64,000 bases of DNA from NCBI RefSeq assembly GCF_029223255.1, contig NZ_JARHUC010000007.1, positions 1 through 64,000 on the forward strand. Direction: 5' to 3'. The number at the start of each line of letters is the position of its first letter. The first letter of the stretch is position 1. Origin of the DNA: Albimonas marina (GTDB lineage Bacteria; Pseudomonadota; Alphaproteobacteria; Rhodobacterales; Rhodobacteraceae). The position numbers and the translations under genes are program-made. Positions 40,755-50,385 of the stretch are shown here, in pieces. The notes below the pieces were generated by a model. The model ran no database searches, was not told where the DNA came from, and was given only the letters and a program-made list of their open reading frames with translations.

Positions 40755-42515
40755 ATGCTGAAACGTTATCTGCCGATCCTGGACTGGGGCTCGCGCTACG
40801 ACCGCGAGACCTTCGGCGCCGACCTGATGGCCGCGGTCATCGTCACCATCATGCTGATCCCCCAGTCGCTGGCCTACGCGATGCTCGCGGGCCTGCCGCC
40901 GGAGGTCGGGCTCTACGCCTCGATCGCGCCGCTGGTGCTCTACGGCGTCTTCGGCACCTCGCGGGCTCTGGCGGTGGGGCCCGTGGCGGTGGTCTCGCTG
41001 ATGACGGCGGCGGCGGTGGGGCAGGTCGCCTCGGTCGGGACGCCCGAATACTACGGCGCGGCCATGGCGCTGGCGCTGCTGTCGGGGCTGATGCTGGCGG
41101 CGATGGGCTTCCTGAAGCTGGGATTCCTGGCGAACTTCCTCTCGCACCCCGTGGTGGGGGGCTTCATCACCGCCTCGGGCGTGATCATCGCGGCGAGCCA
41201 GCTCAAGCACATCCTGGGCGTGAAGGTCTCCGGCGGCTCGCTGCCCGAGACGGTGTGGGGGCTGGCGCAGGCGATCCCCTCGGCCAACGTCGTCACCTTC
41301 GCGATCGGCGCGGCGGCGGCGGGGTTCCTGTTCTGGGTGCGCAAGTCGCTCAAGCCCCTGCTGGTCTCGAAAGGGCTCGGGCCGAAGCTCGCCGACGCCA
41401 TCGCCAAGGCGGGGCCGGTGGCGGCGGTGGCGGTCACCACGCTGGTCTCCTGGGCGTTCGACCTGTCCTCGGCGGGGGTGGCCATCGTTGGGGACGTGCC
41501 CTCGGGCCTGCCCTCGATCTCGGCGCCGCCGCTGGACCTGGGCCTGTGGACCTCGCTGCTGGGGTCTGCGCTGCTGATCTCGGTCATCGGCTTCGTCGAG
41601 AGCGTCTCGGTCGCCCAGACCCTCGCCGCCAAGCGCCGCCAGCGCATCCACCCCGACCAGGAGCTGATCGGCCTGGGCGCCGCCAACATCGGCTCGGCCT
41701 TCACCGGCGGCTACCCGGTGACGGGCGGCTTCGCGCGGTCGGTCGTGAACTTCGACGCGGGGGCCGAGACGCCGGCGGCGGGCGTCTTCACCGCCGCGGG
41801 CATCGCGCTCGCCACCCTGTTCCTGACGCCGCTGCTGCACTTCCTGCCGGTGGCGACGCTGGCGGCCACGATCATCGTGGCGGTGCTGAGCCTGGTGGAC
41901 TTCGGCGCCATCCGCCGGACCTGGGCCTACTCGCGCTCCGACGCGCTGGCGGCGGCGGCGACGATCCTGCTGACCTGGCTGCTGGGGGTCGAGGCCGGCG
42001 TGATCGCGGGCGTCGCCGTCTCGATCGGCCTGCACCTGTGGCGGACCTCGCAGCCCCACTGCGCCATTGTCGGTCAAGTGCCGGGGACCGAGCATTTCCG
42101 CAACGTGGACCGGCACAACGTGGTCACCGTGCCCGACCTGGTGACCCTGCGCGTGGACGAGAGCCTGTGGTTCCCCAACGCCCGCTTCCTCGAGGACAAG
42201 ATCCTCGACCTCGTGGCCGGCGACTGCGACCTGCGCGACGTGGTGCTGATGTGCCCGGCGGTGAACTCGATCGACGCCTCGGCGCTCGAGAGCCTCGAAG
42301 AGATCAACCGCCGCCTGAAGGACGCGGGCGTGACCCTGCACCTGTCGGAGGTGAAGGGCCCGGTGATGGACCGGCTGAAGAAGACCCACTTCCTGCACGA
42401 GCTGACGGGCCGGGTGTTCCTGACCCAGTTCGACGCGATCCAGGCCCTGCGCCCGGAGATCGCCGCCCAGACCCTGCGCAGCCCGCGGGTCGAGACGTCG
42501 AAGGCCGCCGAATAG
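40755..42515 (+). CDS. SulP-family anion transporter with STAS domain
   Basis: The 586-residue protein has the SulP membrane domain (about 10-14 helices) starting YDRETFGADLMAAVIVTIML with the signature PQSLAYAMLAGLPPEVGLY near 36-54, and TGGYPVTGGFARSVVNF. A C-terminal STAS domain (about 435-560) contains VLMCPAVNSIDASALESLEE. SulP proteins carry sulfate, bicarbonate or other anions into the cell. The place after persulfide dioxygenase and SQR suggests sulfate or sulfite handling, but the substrate cannot be read from sequence. A hairpin with T run follows the stop. Confidence 0.92.
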   Translation: MLKRYLPILDWGSRYDRETFGADLMAAVIVTIMLIPQSLAYAMLAGLPPEVGLYASIAPLVLYGVFGTSRALAVGPVAVVSLMTAAAVGQVASVGTPEYYGAAMALALLSGLMLAAMGFLKLGFLANFLSHPVVGGFITASGVIIAASQLKHILGVKVSGGSLPETVWGLAQAIPSANVVTFAIGAAAAGFLFWVRKSLKPLLVSKGLGPKLADAIAKAGPVAAVAVTTLVSWAFDLSSAGVAIVGDVPSGLPSISAPPLDLGLWTSLLGSALLISVIGFVESVSVAQTLAAKRRQRIHPDQELIGLGAANIGSAFTGGYPVTGGFARSVVNFDAGAETPAAGVFTAAGIALATLFLTPLLHFLPVATLAATIIVAVLSLVDFGAIRRTWAYSRSDALAAAATILLTWLLGVEAGVIAGVAVSIGLHLWRTSQPHCAIVGQVPGTEHFRNVDRHNVVTVPDLVTLRVDESLWFPNARFLEDKILDLVAGDCDLRDVVLMCPAVNSIDASALESLEEINRRLKDAGVTLHLSEVKGPVMDRLKKTHFLHELTGRVFLTQFDAIQALRPEIAAQTLRSPRVETSKAAE

Positions 42516-42539
42516 TCCCGGGCGGAGCCGGACGAGCGG

Positions 42540-42566
42540 AAGGCGCGGCCGCCCTGCCGCGCCTTT
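42540..42566 (+). terminator. Terminator of the sulfur operon
   Basis: AAGGCGCGGC and GCCGCGCCTT form a 10-bp stem with a six-base loop, followed by TCTCAT on the plus strand. It lies 25 bp after the SulP stop and 20 bp before the end of the convergent RidA gene, so it may act in both directions. Confidence 0.75.
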
Positions 42567-42585
42567 CTCATGCCGGAGCGGACGC

Positions 42586-43071
42586 TCAGGGGCGGATCAG
42601 GACCTCGCCCTCGATCTCCATCGCGAAGCCCAGCGGCAGTCCGGCGACGCCGACGGCCGAGCGGGCGTGGCGGCCGACCTCGGGCCCGAAGACGTCGATC
42701 AGCAGGTCGGAGAAGCCATTCGCCACCAGGTGCTGCTCGGCGTAGCCGGGGGCCGAGGTCACCATGGCGAAGACCCGGACCCAGCCGGTCACGCGGCTCA
42801 GCTCCCCGATCTCGGCCTTCAGGTTGGCGAGGACCGAGAGGCCGATGCCCTTCGCCTCGGCGTAGCCCTCCGCCGTGGTCAGGCCCGCGCCGAAGACCCC
42901 GTAGGGGCCGGCCAGCGACCCGTCCGCCGCCTGCCGGGCGTGACCCGAGACCACCGCCCGGTCGCCGCGCAGGTTGATGAACGTGAAGGGCAGGTGGACC
43001 CCCGGCGGGCGGACCACCGGCGCAGGCAGTTCCAGCCCCAGGTCCGCGAGCCTGTCTTCCGGCGTCGCCAT
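42586..43071 (-). CDS. RidA/YjgF family protein
   Basis: ATG at 43071 with GGGAGGGG upstream; 161 residues, longer than the 130-residue E. coli RidA and of the YjgF subgroup common in Rhodobacterales. Features: PFTFINLRGDRAVVSGHARQ, TTAEGYAEAKGIGLSVLANLK (read in parts), VRVFAMVTSAPGYAEQHLV and the end ARSAVGVAGLPLGFAMEIEGE. RidA proteins hydrolyse reactive imine/enamine intermediates; in this subgroup the conserved Arg near the end is replaced, so activity is unproven. Single gene. Confidence 0.9.
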   Translation of the reverse strand: MATPEDRLADLGLELPAPVVRPPGVHLPFTFINLRGDRAVVSGHARQAADGSLAGPYGVFGAGLTTAEGYAEAKGIGLSVLANLKAEIGELSRVTGWVRVFAMVTSAPGYAEQHLVANGFSDLLIDVFGPEVGRHARSAVGVAGLPLGFAMEIEGEVLIRP

Positions 43072-43194
43072 GGCGTCCCCTCCCGTGATTCGGCGCACGT
43101 CTACGCCGGCGTCGATGATGGCGCCGGCGCGGAGGGGACGCGCGGCCGATCTCGCGGGGACGGCGGGGGAGGGCGCGCGCCCTCCCCCGTACGG

Positions 43195-44796
43195 TCAGAG
43201 GCCGACGGCGCAGCCGTCCTTGCGGGGATCCGAGGCGCCGATCAGCACCCCGTTCGCGCGGTCGATGACGATCATCTGGCTGCCGCCGATGGGCGTCTCG
43301 GGGACCGCGACGTCGTGGCCGAGCTCGGCGAGGCCCTTGCGCACGGCCTCGGAATAGCCCCGCTCCACGTTCAGCCCGCCCACGTCGGAGAAGCAGCGCG
43401 GCGCGTCGACGGCGGCCTGCGGCTCCATCCCGAAGTCCACCAGGTTCGACAGCACGCGGGCGTGGCCGCAGGGCTGGTAGGCGCCGCCCATCACCCCGTA
43501 GGAGGTCGTCACCTCGCCGCCGCGCTTGAGCATGGCGGGGATGATCGTGTGCAGCGGACGCTTGCCGCCCGCGGCCTCGTTGGGGTGCCCCTCGGCCAGG
43601 GTGAAGCCCATGCCGCGGTTCTGGAACAGGATGCCGAACTTGTCCGAGGCGAGCCCCGAGCCGAAGTTCGAGAAGATCGAGTAGATCAGCGAGACCTTGG
43701 TCAGGTCGCGGTCGACGACCGTGAGGTAGATCGTCTCCTTGTGCACCTGCTCGGACAGCGTCGTCGCGCTCTTCATCGCGCGCTTGGGGTCGATCAGCGC
43801 GGCGAGCTTCGCCGCCGTCTCGTCCGCCACCATGTGCGCGAGGCGGATCTTCGCGTGCTGCGGGTCGCCGATGATGCGGTTGCGCGCGTCGTAGGCGAGC
43901 TTGGTGGCCTCGGCCTCGACATGGGCGCGCTCGACCCCGAACGGGTCCATCGAGGCGACGTCGAAATGCGTCAGGATCTTCGCGAGCAGGATGGCGGTGG
44001 CGCCGTGGCCGTTGGGCGGCAGCTCCACCAGCTCGGTCCCGCGGTATTCGCCCGCGATGGGATCGACGTAGTCGCAGGCGGTGGCCGCGAAGTCCTCCAG
44101 CGTGTGGGACCCGCCCATCGCGCGCAGGCTGGCGACCATGTCCTCGGCCACCTCGCCCTCGTAGAAGCCGGCGCGGCCCTGCTTGGCGACGCGGCGCAGC
44201 ACCTCGGCCTGGCCGGGGGCGCGGAACAGGCGGCCGGCGGCCAGCGGGCCGTCGTTCTCGAGGTAATGCGTGCGCGCCGCGCCGGTCAGCCGGTCGGAGG
44301 AGTTGCGCCAGTCGAAGGCGACGCGCGGGGCGGCGGGGATGCCCTCCTCGGCGTAGCGGATCGCGGGGGCCAGCACCTCGTCGAGGCCGAGGCGCCCATG
44401 GTCCGCCGCCAGCCGGCAGAAGCCGTCGATCGCGCCGGGGACGGTCACGCAGCGCGGATCCTTGTCGGGCATCCCCGACAGGCCCTGCGCGCGCAGGTCG
44501 GCCGCCGACAGGCCCGCGGGGGCGCGGCCCGAGGCGTTGAGGCCGATGATCTCCTCGCCCTCCTTGTGGATCAGGGCGAACATGTCGCCGCCGATCCCGG
44601 TCATCGCCGGCTCGCCGATGCCGCAGACGATGGCCGCGGCGATGGCGGCGTCGACGGCGTTGCCCCCGGCGTCGAGGATCTGCACCGCGGTCTTGGTGGC
44701 GATCGGGTGCGACGTGGCGGCCATGCCGTTCGCCCCGTAGGCCGCCGAGCGGCCGGGCAGGTGGAAGTCGCGGGAACGGGGGATGGCGGCGGTCAC
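43195..44796 (-). CDS. Gamma-glutamyltransferase family protein
   Basis: GTG start at 44796 with AGGAG upstream; 533 residues. Features of the GGT family (Ntn hydrolase): GMAATSHPIATKTAVQILDA (24-43), GGNAVDAAIAAAIVCGIGEP, MTGIGGDMF, and the cleavage-site segment HKETIYLTVVDRDL near residue 355, where the Thr of ETI aligns with the N-terminal nucleophile of the small subunit. SIFSNFGSGLASDKFGI follows, as expected. No signal peptide is evident, so this may be cytoplasmic like many Rhodobacterales homologues, some of which act as acylases on other gamma-glutamyl compounds. Single gene. Confidence 0.92.
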   Translation of the reverse strand: MTAAIPRSRDFHLPGRSAAYGANGMAATSHPIATKTAVQILDAGGNAVDAAIAAAIVCGIGEPAMTGIGGDMFALIHKEGEEIIGLNASGRAPAGLSAADLRAQGLSGMPDKDPRCVTVPGAIDGFCRLAADHGRLGLDEVLAPAIRYAEEGIPAAPRVAFDWRNSSDRLTGAARTHYLENDGPLAAGRLFRAPGQAEVLRRVAKQGRAGFYEGEVAEDMVASLRAMGGSHTLEDFAATACDYVDPIAGEYRGTELVELPPNGHGATAILLAKILTHFDVASMDPFGVERAHVEAEATKLAYDARNRIIGDPQHAKIRLAHMVADETAAKLAALIDPKRAMKSATTLSEQVHKETIYLTVVDRDLTKVSLIYSIFSNFGSGLASDKFGILFQNRGMGFTLAEGHPNEAAGGKRPLHTIIPAMLKRGGEVTTSYGVMGGAYQPCGHARVLSNLVDFGMEPQAAVDAPRCFSDVGGLNVERGYSEAVRKGLAELGHDVAVPETPIGGSQMIVIDRANGVLIGASDPRKDGCAVGL

Positions 44797-44991
44797 GGGC
44801 GAAGCTCCTGCGGCAGGGGGAAGGCCCTCGGGCGCGAGCCCGGGGCGGTCGCGGCGACCCTGCCGCCGTTTTCCGGCCCTTGCAACGTCGATCCCGCAGA
44901 ATGGAAGCGACATCGACGCCCCGAAGACGGCGCCGCGGGCCCGCTCGCCTTCAGATCTTCGCCTGCGGGAATGTAAAACGCGCGTCGCTCG

Positions 44992-45381
44992 ATGCTTGCC
45001 ATGCGGCCGGTCGAACGTCATCTTCATGTCATGCTGCATGTTGTTCCCCCCGGCCCGACCCCGCCCCGCCAGTCGCCGGAGCGCGTCGCCTTCGACCGCA
45101 CGGAGCTTTCGGCGATCCTCACGACCTACGGTCGCTTCGTCGCCGCGGGCGAGTGGCGCGACTACGGCATCGACATGCTGCGGGAGGTCGCGGTGTTCTC
45201 GATCTTCCGCCGCTCGGCCGAGCAGCCGATCTACCGGGTCGAGAAGCGCCCCAAGCTGTCCAACAAGCAGGGGCAGTATTCGGTGATCGGCATGGACGGC
45301 CGGATCCTGAAGCGCGGCCACGACCTGCGCCAGGTGCTGCGGGTCTTCGACGCCAAGCTGATCCGGGTGGTCGAGGGCTGA
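44992..45381 (+). CDS. DUF2794 domain protein
   Basis: The DUF2794 domain covers about residues 33-128: VAFDRTELSAILTTYGRFVA, GEWRDYGIDMLREVAVFSIF, YRVEKRPKLSNKQGQYSVIG and RILKRGHDLRQVLRVFDAKL (read in parts). This small protein is nearly confined to alphaproteobacteria, and its function is unknown. The start is uncertain: ATG codons at 44992, 45001 and 45031 are in frame and none has a clear ribosome site; TGTAAAAC near 44972 may be a -10 element. It is transcribed divergently from the gamma-glutamyltransferase gene. Confidence 0.88.
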   Translation: MLAMRPVERHLHVMLHVVPPGPTPPRQSPERVAFDRTELSAILTTYGRFVAAGEWRDYGIDMLREVAVFSIFRRSAEQPIYRVEKRPKLSNKQGQYSVIGMDGRILKRGHDLRQVLRVFDAKLIRVVEG

Positions 45382-45494
45382 ACGCCCCGACCCGCCGCGC
45401 GGCGCCCCGGGCCTGACCCGGAGCCTCGCGCAGGCGCGCCGTCGCGCCGTCGCGCGGTCTCCCGCCTCGGCGCTTCCGCCGGCGAGGGGAGAGG

Positions 45495-45513
45495 CCCCGG
45501 GTCGAGCCCGGGG
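45495..45513. terminator. Hairpin between convergent DUF2794 and esterase genes
   Basis: CCCCGGG and CCCGGGG flank the loop TCGAG, forming a perfect 7-bp stem 30 bp before the end of the minus-strand esterase gene. No T run is present. Confidence 0.4.
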
Positions 45514-45542
45514 CGCGCGCCCGGTGCGGACGTCCCGCCTCT

Positions 45543-46475
<933 letters not shown>

Positions 46476-46751
46476 CGGGGGTCTCCGCTTCGGGGGGTGG
46501 CGCGGCGCGGCAGGGGCCTGCACGCGCGCGTTCGGATCCGTCGAGGGAGGCCGGTCGCGCCGGGGCCCGCGCTCAGGGCGGGGGCCTGCGTCGGTCGGGG
46601 CATGGTCGTGATCCTCCCTCCCGTCCCGGTCGGGACGGGCCTTGCGTCCGGCCCTCGGCGACGCGCGGGCGGGCGCGGCGACGGGGCGGATCGTTCTGAT
46701 CGGCGAAATTGGCGCAGGGCCGGGGGCGCGGGCAAGCCGCGCCAAGCGCTG

Positions 46752-46835
46752 TGGTGCCCGGAGGGGGACTCGAACCCCCACGCCTTTCGGCCGCGGTGTT
46801 TGAGACCGCTGCGTCTACCATTCCGCCACCCGGGC
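46752..46835 (-). tRNA. tRNA-Leu (anticodon CAA)
   Basis: On the minus strand: acceptor stem GCCCGGG against TCCGGGC, D arm with GGAATGGTAGACGC, anticodon stem GCGGT/ACCGC with loop CTCAAAC (anticodon CAA), long variable arm, T arm GGGGGTTCGAGTCCCCC and encoded CCA (46752-46754). Unlike the GAG tRNA at 5.7 kb it has no recombinase next to it. Confidence 0.95.
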
Positions 46836-46993
46836 AGGGCGCGCGCGGCGGGAAATTGCACGGGCGGGGGCGGTTGCGCAAGACGCGGCCTTCGGGCCGG
46901 CGGCGGGCAGGGCGCCGCGTCGGGCCGCGCGCAGGTCGCGGGCCTCGCGCCCGCGGCGCGGCCCGGCGGGGTCGCCTGCGGCGCGGGGCGCCG

Positions 46994-48232
46994 TCACGCC
47001 GTGCGCAGCGGGGCCGAGGGCGGGCGGCCGGTCAGCCCCACCGCCGCCTGCACCGCGCCCGCGGTCAGGCCCAGGCCCACGCCGAAGGCCACCGCCAGGT
47101 CGTAGTCGCCCAGCAGGTCGAAGGCGATGCCCCCGCCCAGCGCGCCCAGGAAGCTGCCGGCCTGGTGGAACATGAAGGCCGTGCCCTGCAGCATCGCCTG
47201 CCAGCGCAGGCCGAAGGTCTCGGCCACCGAGCCCGAGACCAGCGGCCCCACGCCCAGCCACAGGAAGCCCATCAGGGCGGCGAAGATCACCGTGTTCTCG
47301 GGCGTCGGCCACTGGGAGAAGAACCACGCCAGCACCAGCGAGCGGCCCATGTAGATGCCGCCCAGCAGCGCCTGCTTCGACCACCGCCCCCCGGCCCAGC
47401 CGAAGAAGAGGGAGCCGAGCACGTTGAAGCCGCCGATCACGCCCAGCGCGGTCGCGCCCAGCATCGGGTCGGCGCCGCAGAGCTCGAGATAGGCGGGCAG
47501 GTGGGTGGTCAGGAACACCAGCTGCATGCCGCAGACGAAATAGGCACCGGTCATCACCAGGAAGCGCGGGTTGCGCCCGGCCATCGCCAGCGCGCCCCGC
47601 GCGTTCAGCCCGTCGGCAGAGTCGCCCGAGGGCGTGGGCGGCACCGGCAGCCTGTCGACCTTGCCCGCGGTCCAGGCCGCGGGGGCGATCAGCATCGCCA
47701 GCACCGCGAAGCCCACCACCGCCGCGCGCCAGTCCAGCGCCTCCATCAGCCCCTGTCCCAGCGGCGCCGCGATCAGCGCGCCCAGCGAGCCCGCCGCCGA
47801 CACGCAGCCCAGCGCCATCGAGCGCACCGAGGCGGGGACCGAGCGCGCCGTCACCGCCATGGCCATCGCCATCGAGGCGCAGGCCATGCCCAGCCCGATC
47901 AGCACGCCCGCGCCGATCACCAGCGTCCAGAACCCCTGCGCCGTCGACATCAGCGCCAGCCCCAGCGCGTAGGCGACGGCGCCGGTCACCATCACCGGCC
48001 GGTAGCCCACCCGCGGCACCATCGCGCCGGCCAGCGGCTGGAACACGCCCCAGCACAGGTTCTGGATCGAGATCGCCAGCGTGAACTGGGTGACCGTCAC
48101 CGCCGTGTCGGTGGTGATCGCGGGCATGAACAGGCCCAGGCTCTGCCGCAGCCCCATGGTCAGCGTCAGCATCAGCGAGGCGCCGATCAGGATCGGCATC
48201 AGGGGACGCAGGGCGGGGGAGATGCGGAGCAT
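46994..48232 (-). CDS. MFS permease
   Basis: The 412-residue protein has twelve membrane helices in two halves with a central loop around 200-215 (PVPPTPSGDSADG). Start ILIGASLMLTLTMGLRQSLG, LFMPAITTDT, and QPLAGAMVPRVGYRPVM after helix 2 are typical of the monocarboxylate/oxalate-type MFS (NNP/OFA-like) subgroup. The substrate is unknown. ATG at 48232 lies 4 bases after GGAG. An AT-rich promoter-like stretch (CAACCATATTTACC) is near 48320. The gene is alone between tRNA-Leu and the TRAP operon on the same strand. Confidence 0.88.
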   Translation of the reverse strand: MLRISPALRPLMPILIGASLMLTLTMGLRQSLGLFMPAITTDTAVTVTQFTLAISIQNLCWGVFQPLAGAMVPRVGYRPVMVTGAVAYALGLALMSTAQGFWTLVIGAGVLIGLGMACASMAMAMAVTARSVPASVRSMALGCVSAAGSLGALIAAPLGQGLMEALDWRAAVVGFAVLAMLIAPAAWTAGKVDRLPVPPTPSGDSADGLNARGALAMAGRNPRFLVMTGAYFVCGMQLVFLTTHLPAYLELCGADPMLGATALGVIGGFNVLGSLFFGWAGGRWSKQALLGGIYMGRSLVLAWFFSQWPTPENTVIFAALMGFLWLGVGPLVSGSVAETFGLRWQAMLQGTAFMFHQAGSFLGALGGGIAFDLLGDYDLAVAFGVGLGLTAGAVQAAVGLTGRPPSAPLRTA

Positions 48233-48413
48233 GTGACGGGGTCCATCGCACGGCCGGGCAGGGGACGTTCCCCCGGTCAACCAACCGCTCGGCAGGCAAA
48301 CACGCGTTCGATGCAAAGGCAACCATATTTACCGCAGCGGCGCCGGGGTTTGCATGGGACGCATGGCAGGCGCCCGCCGCGTGGCGTTGGGACCCGGCGC
48401 CGCGCAAGGAAAA

Positions 48414-48442
48414 GGGCCGGAGGGCTTTCGCCCCCCGGCTCC
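48414..48442 (-). terminator. Terminator of the acyl-CoA synthetase-TRAP operon
   Basis: On the minus strand a stem GGAGCCGG.GGGC / GCCC.CCGGCCC with a GAAA loop is followed by CCCTTTTCCTTG, a good rho-independent shape 80 bp after the dctM stop. Between it and the gene, GATCGGCCCTGTTCG is repeated about 2.5 times (48475-48515). Confidence 0.7.
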
Positions 48443-48523
48443 GGGATCGGTCTCTCGGCGCGGGCCGTCGTCGGATCGGTCCTGTTCGGATCGGCCCTGT
48501 TCGGATCGGCCCGCGCGTCGGCC

Positions 48524-49849
48524 TCAGATCAGGCCCAGCGAGGTGGGCAGCCACAGGATGATCGAGGGGAAGGCGATCAGCAGGGCGATGGTGATCGCGT
48601 CCATCACCACGAACCAGGCGATGCCCTTGAAGATCGTGTGGGTGGGCACGAGGTCGCCCACGATCCCCTTCACCACGAACACGTTCAGGCCCACCGGCGG
48701 GGTGATGAAGCCCACCTCCAGGAACTTCGCCATCAGCACGCCGAACCAGATCAGGTTGATCGACTGGCTCTCGAGCACCGGCAGCAGGATCGGGATGGTC
48801 AGCAGCATGATCCCGATGGGATCGAGCAGCATGCCCAGGATCAGCAGCGCCACCGAGATCAGCAGCACCACCTGCAGCTGCGAATAGCCCGCGCCCGAGA
48901 TGAAGTCGGCCAGGATGTCCGTCACCCCCGAGAGGGCGAAGAAGCGGGTCAGCAGCTGCGCGCCGATGGCGATCACGAAGATCGAGGCGGTGGAGCGCAG
49001 GGTCTCGGTCACCGCCTCGCGGAACGCCTCCCAGGTCATCGACCGCTTCAGGCAGGCGATGACGAAGGCCAGGAACGCGCCCACGGCGCCGGCCTCGGTG
49101 GGGGTGAACACGCCCGAGAACAGGCCGCCGAACACGCCCAGCACCAGCAGGCCGACGGGCCAGGTGTCCTTCAGCGCCCAGATCCGCTGCTCCCAGGTGT
49201 AGTTCTCGTCCTTGGTCGAGGGGGCGAGCCCCGGCGTGACGATCGCGCGGACGCAGACCATGATCGAGTACATCACGCCGGTCAGCACGCCCGGCAGGAA
49301 GGCCGCCAGGAACAGGGCGCCGATCGGCTCCTCGACGAAGATGCCGTAGAGGATGAGCAGGATCGAGGGCGGGATCATCGAGCCGATGGTGCCCGCCGCG
49401 GCGACCGTGCCCGTGGCGAGGCCCTTGTCGTAGCCCGCCTTGATCATCTCGGGCACCGCGATGCGGCCCATGGCGGCGGTGCAGGCGAGCGACGAGCCGG
49501 TGACGGCCGAGAACAGCGCCGCGCCCTGGATCGAGGCGATGGACAACCCGCCCGGCAGCCACGACAGCCACATCCGGGCCATCCGGAACAGCCCCTCCGT
49601 CAATCCTGCGTGGTAGCAGAAGTAGCCCATCAGCAGGAACATCGGGATCGACGACAGCGACCAGTGGGCGGTGAAGTCGTAGGGGATCTCGGACAGCATG
49701 CCCGTCGCGGCCCGCGGGCCGAGGATCAGGTAGATGCCGCCTGCGCTGACGCAGCCCAGGGCCACGCCCACGGGCACGCGCAGGAAGATCATCGCCAGCA
49801 GCACGGCGATGCCGATGCCGCCGAGGATTTCGGGGTCGAGATCGCTCAC
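48524..49849 (-). CDS. dctM: TRAP transporter large permease subunit DctM
   Basis: GTG start at 49849 overlaps the dctQ stop by four bases (GTGA). The 441-residue protein has about twelve membrane helices: start GIGIAVLLAMIFLRVPVGVA, then PIPMFL-type SIPMFLLMGYFCYHAGLTEG, SSLACTAAMGRIAVPEMIKAGYDKGL (read in parts), and GLFSGVFTPTEAGAVGAFLA. It is the sodium-driven transport subunit that takes substrate from a periplasmic binding protein. Its place behind an acyl-CoA synthetase gene suggests an organic (possibly aromatic or long-chain) acid as substrate. Confidence 0.95.
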   Translation of the reverse strand: MSDLDPEILGGIGIAVLLAMIFLRVPVGVALGCVSAGGIYLILGPRAATGMLSEIPYDFTAHWSLSSIPMFLLMGYFCYHAGLTEGLFRMARMWLSWLPGGLSIASIQGAALFSAVTGSSLACTAAMGRIAVPEMIKAGYDKGLATGTVAAAGTIGSMIPPSILLILYGIFVEEPIGALFLAAFLPGVLTGVMYSIMVCVRAIVTPGLAPSTKDENYTWEQRIWALKDTWPVGLLVLGVFGGLFSGVFTPTEAGAVGAFLAFVIACLKRSMTWEAFREAVTETLRSTASIFVIAIGAQLLTRFFALSGVTDILADFISGAGYSQLQVVLLISVALLILGMLLDPIGIMLLTIPILLPVLESQSINLIWFGVLMAKFLEVGFITPPVGLNVFVVKGIVGDLVPTHTIFKGIAWFVVMDAITIALLIAFPSIILWLPTSLGLI

Positions 49850-50385
49850 TCCAGCGCTCCGTGCTCAGCAGGTTTGTCGTCGATGTCGAGGTCGGGCCGC
49901 GCCAGGCGGATGCACGACCGCACCGTCTTGAGGATCAGCAGCACCGCGATCAGGCCGCAGCCCACCGGCACCAGGAAGCGGCTGGGCCAGATGATCAGCG
50001 AATACTGGCCCATCAGGAACTCGCCGACCTCGAACTTCTTCATCGCCACTTCCCACCCGTAGACGGTCAGCATCGCGAAGAAGAGGAAGGCCAGGGCATG
50101 GGCGGCGATGTCGAGGATCCGGCGGCCTGCACGCGGCAGGCGGGCGTGGATCAGCTCGACATGGATATGCCCGTCCATCAGCTCGACGGCGGCCAGCGGC
50201 AGGAACACCACCGCGACCATGTAGTAGTTGGAGACCATCTCGAGGGTGACGGGCACGGGCGCGGTGAAGAGATACTTCCCCGCCACGTCCACCGTCACCA
50301 TGAGCATCATCAGGATGAGCGCCACCGCCGCCACCGCCATCAGCAAGGCGGAGACGGAGCGTATGGCGCGCTCGATCGCATTCAT
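49846..50385 (-). CDS. dctQ: TRAP transporter small permease subunit DctQ
   Basis: ATG at 50385 overlaps the stop of the acyl-CoA synthetase by four bases. The 179-residue protein has four membrane helices: LLMAVAAVALILMMLMVTVD near 14-33, VSNYYMVAVVFLPLAAVELM with the family's polar pair, then two more at about 92-110 and 133-150. The DctQ subunit stabilises DctM and helps dock the binding protein. The motif DGHIHVELI after helix 2 is typical. It is translated between the ligase and DctM. Confidence 0.94.
   Translation of the reverse strand: MNAIERAIRSVSALLMAVAAVALILMMLMVTVDVAGKYLFTAPVPVTLEMVSNYYMVAVVFLPLAAVELMDGHIHVELIHARLPRAGRRILDIAAHALAFLFFAMLTVYGWEVAMKKFEVGEFLMGQYSLIIWPSRFLVPVGCGLIAVLLILKTVRSCIRLARPDLDIDDKPAEHGALE

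Noticed and set aside
48475-48515. Short tandem repeat GATCGGCCCTGTTCG, 2.5 copies
   Set aside because: Looked like a possible iteron or CRISPR-like start, but there are too few units, no spacers, and it is intergenic filler behind the dctM gene.
46709-50062. An 1117-codon plus-strand open frame over the MFS and TRAP genes
   Set aside because: Rich in Gln, His, Arg and Gly as expected for an antisense reading of hydrophobic membrane-protein genes; it also runs through a tRNA gene.
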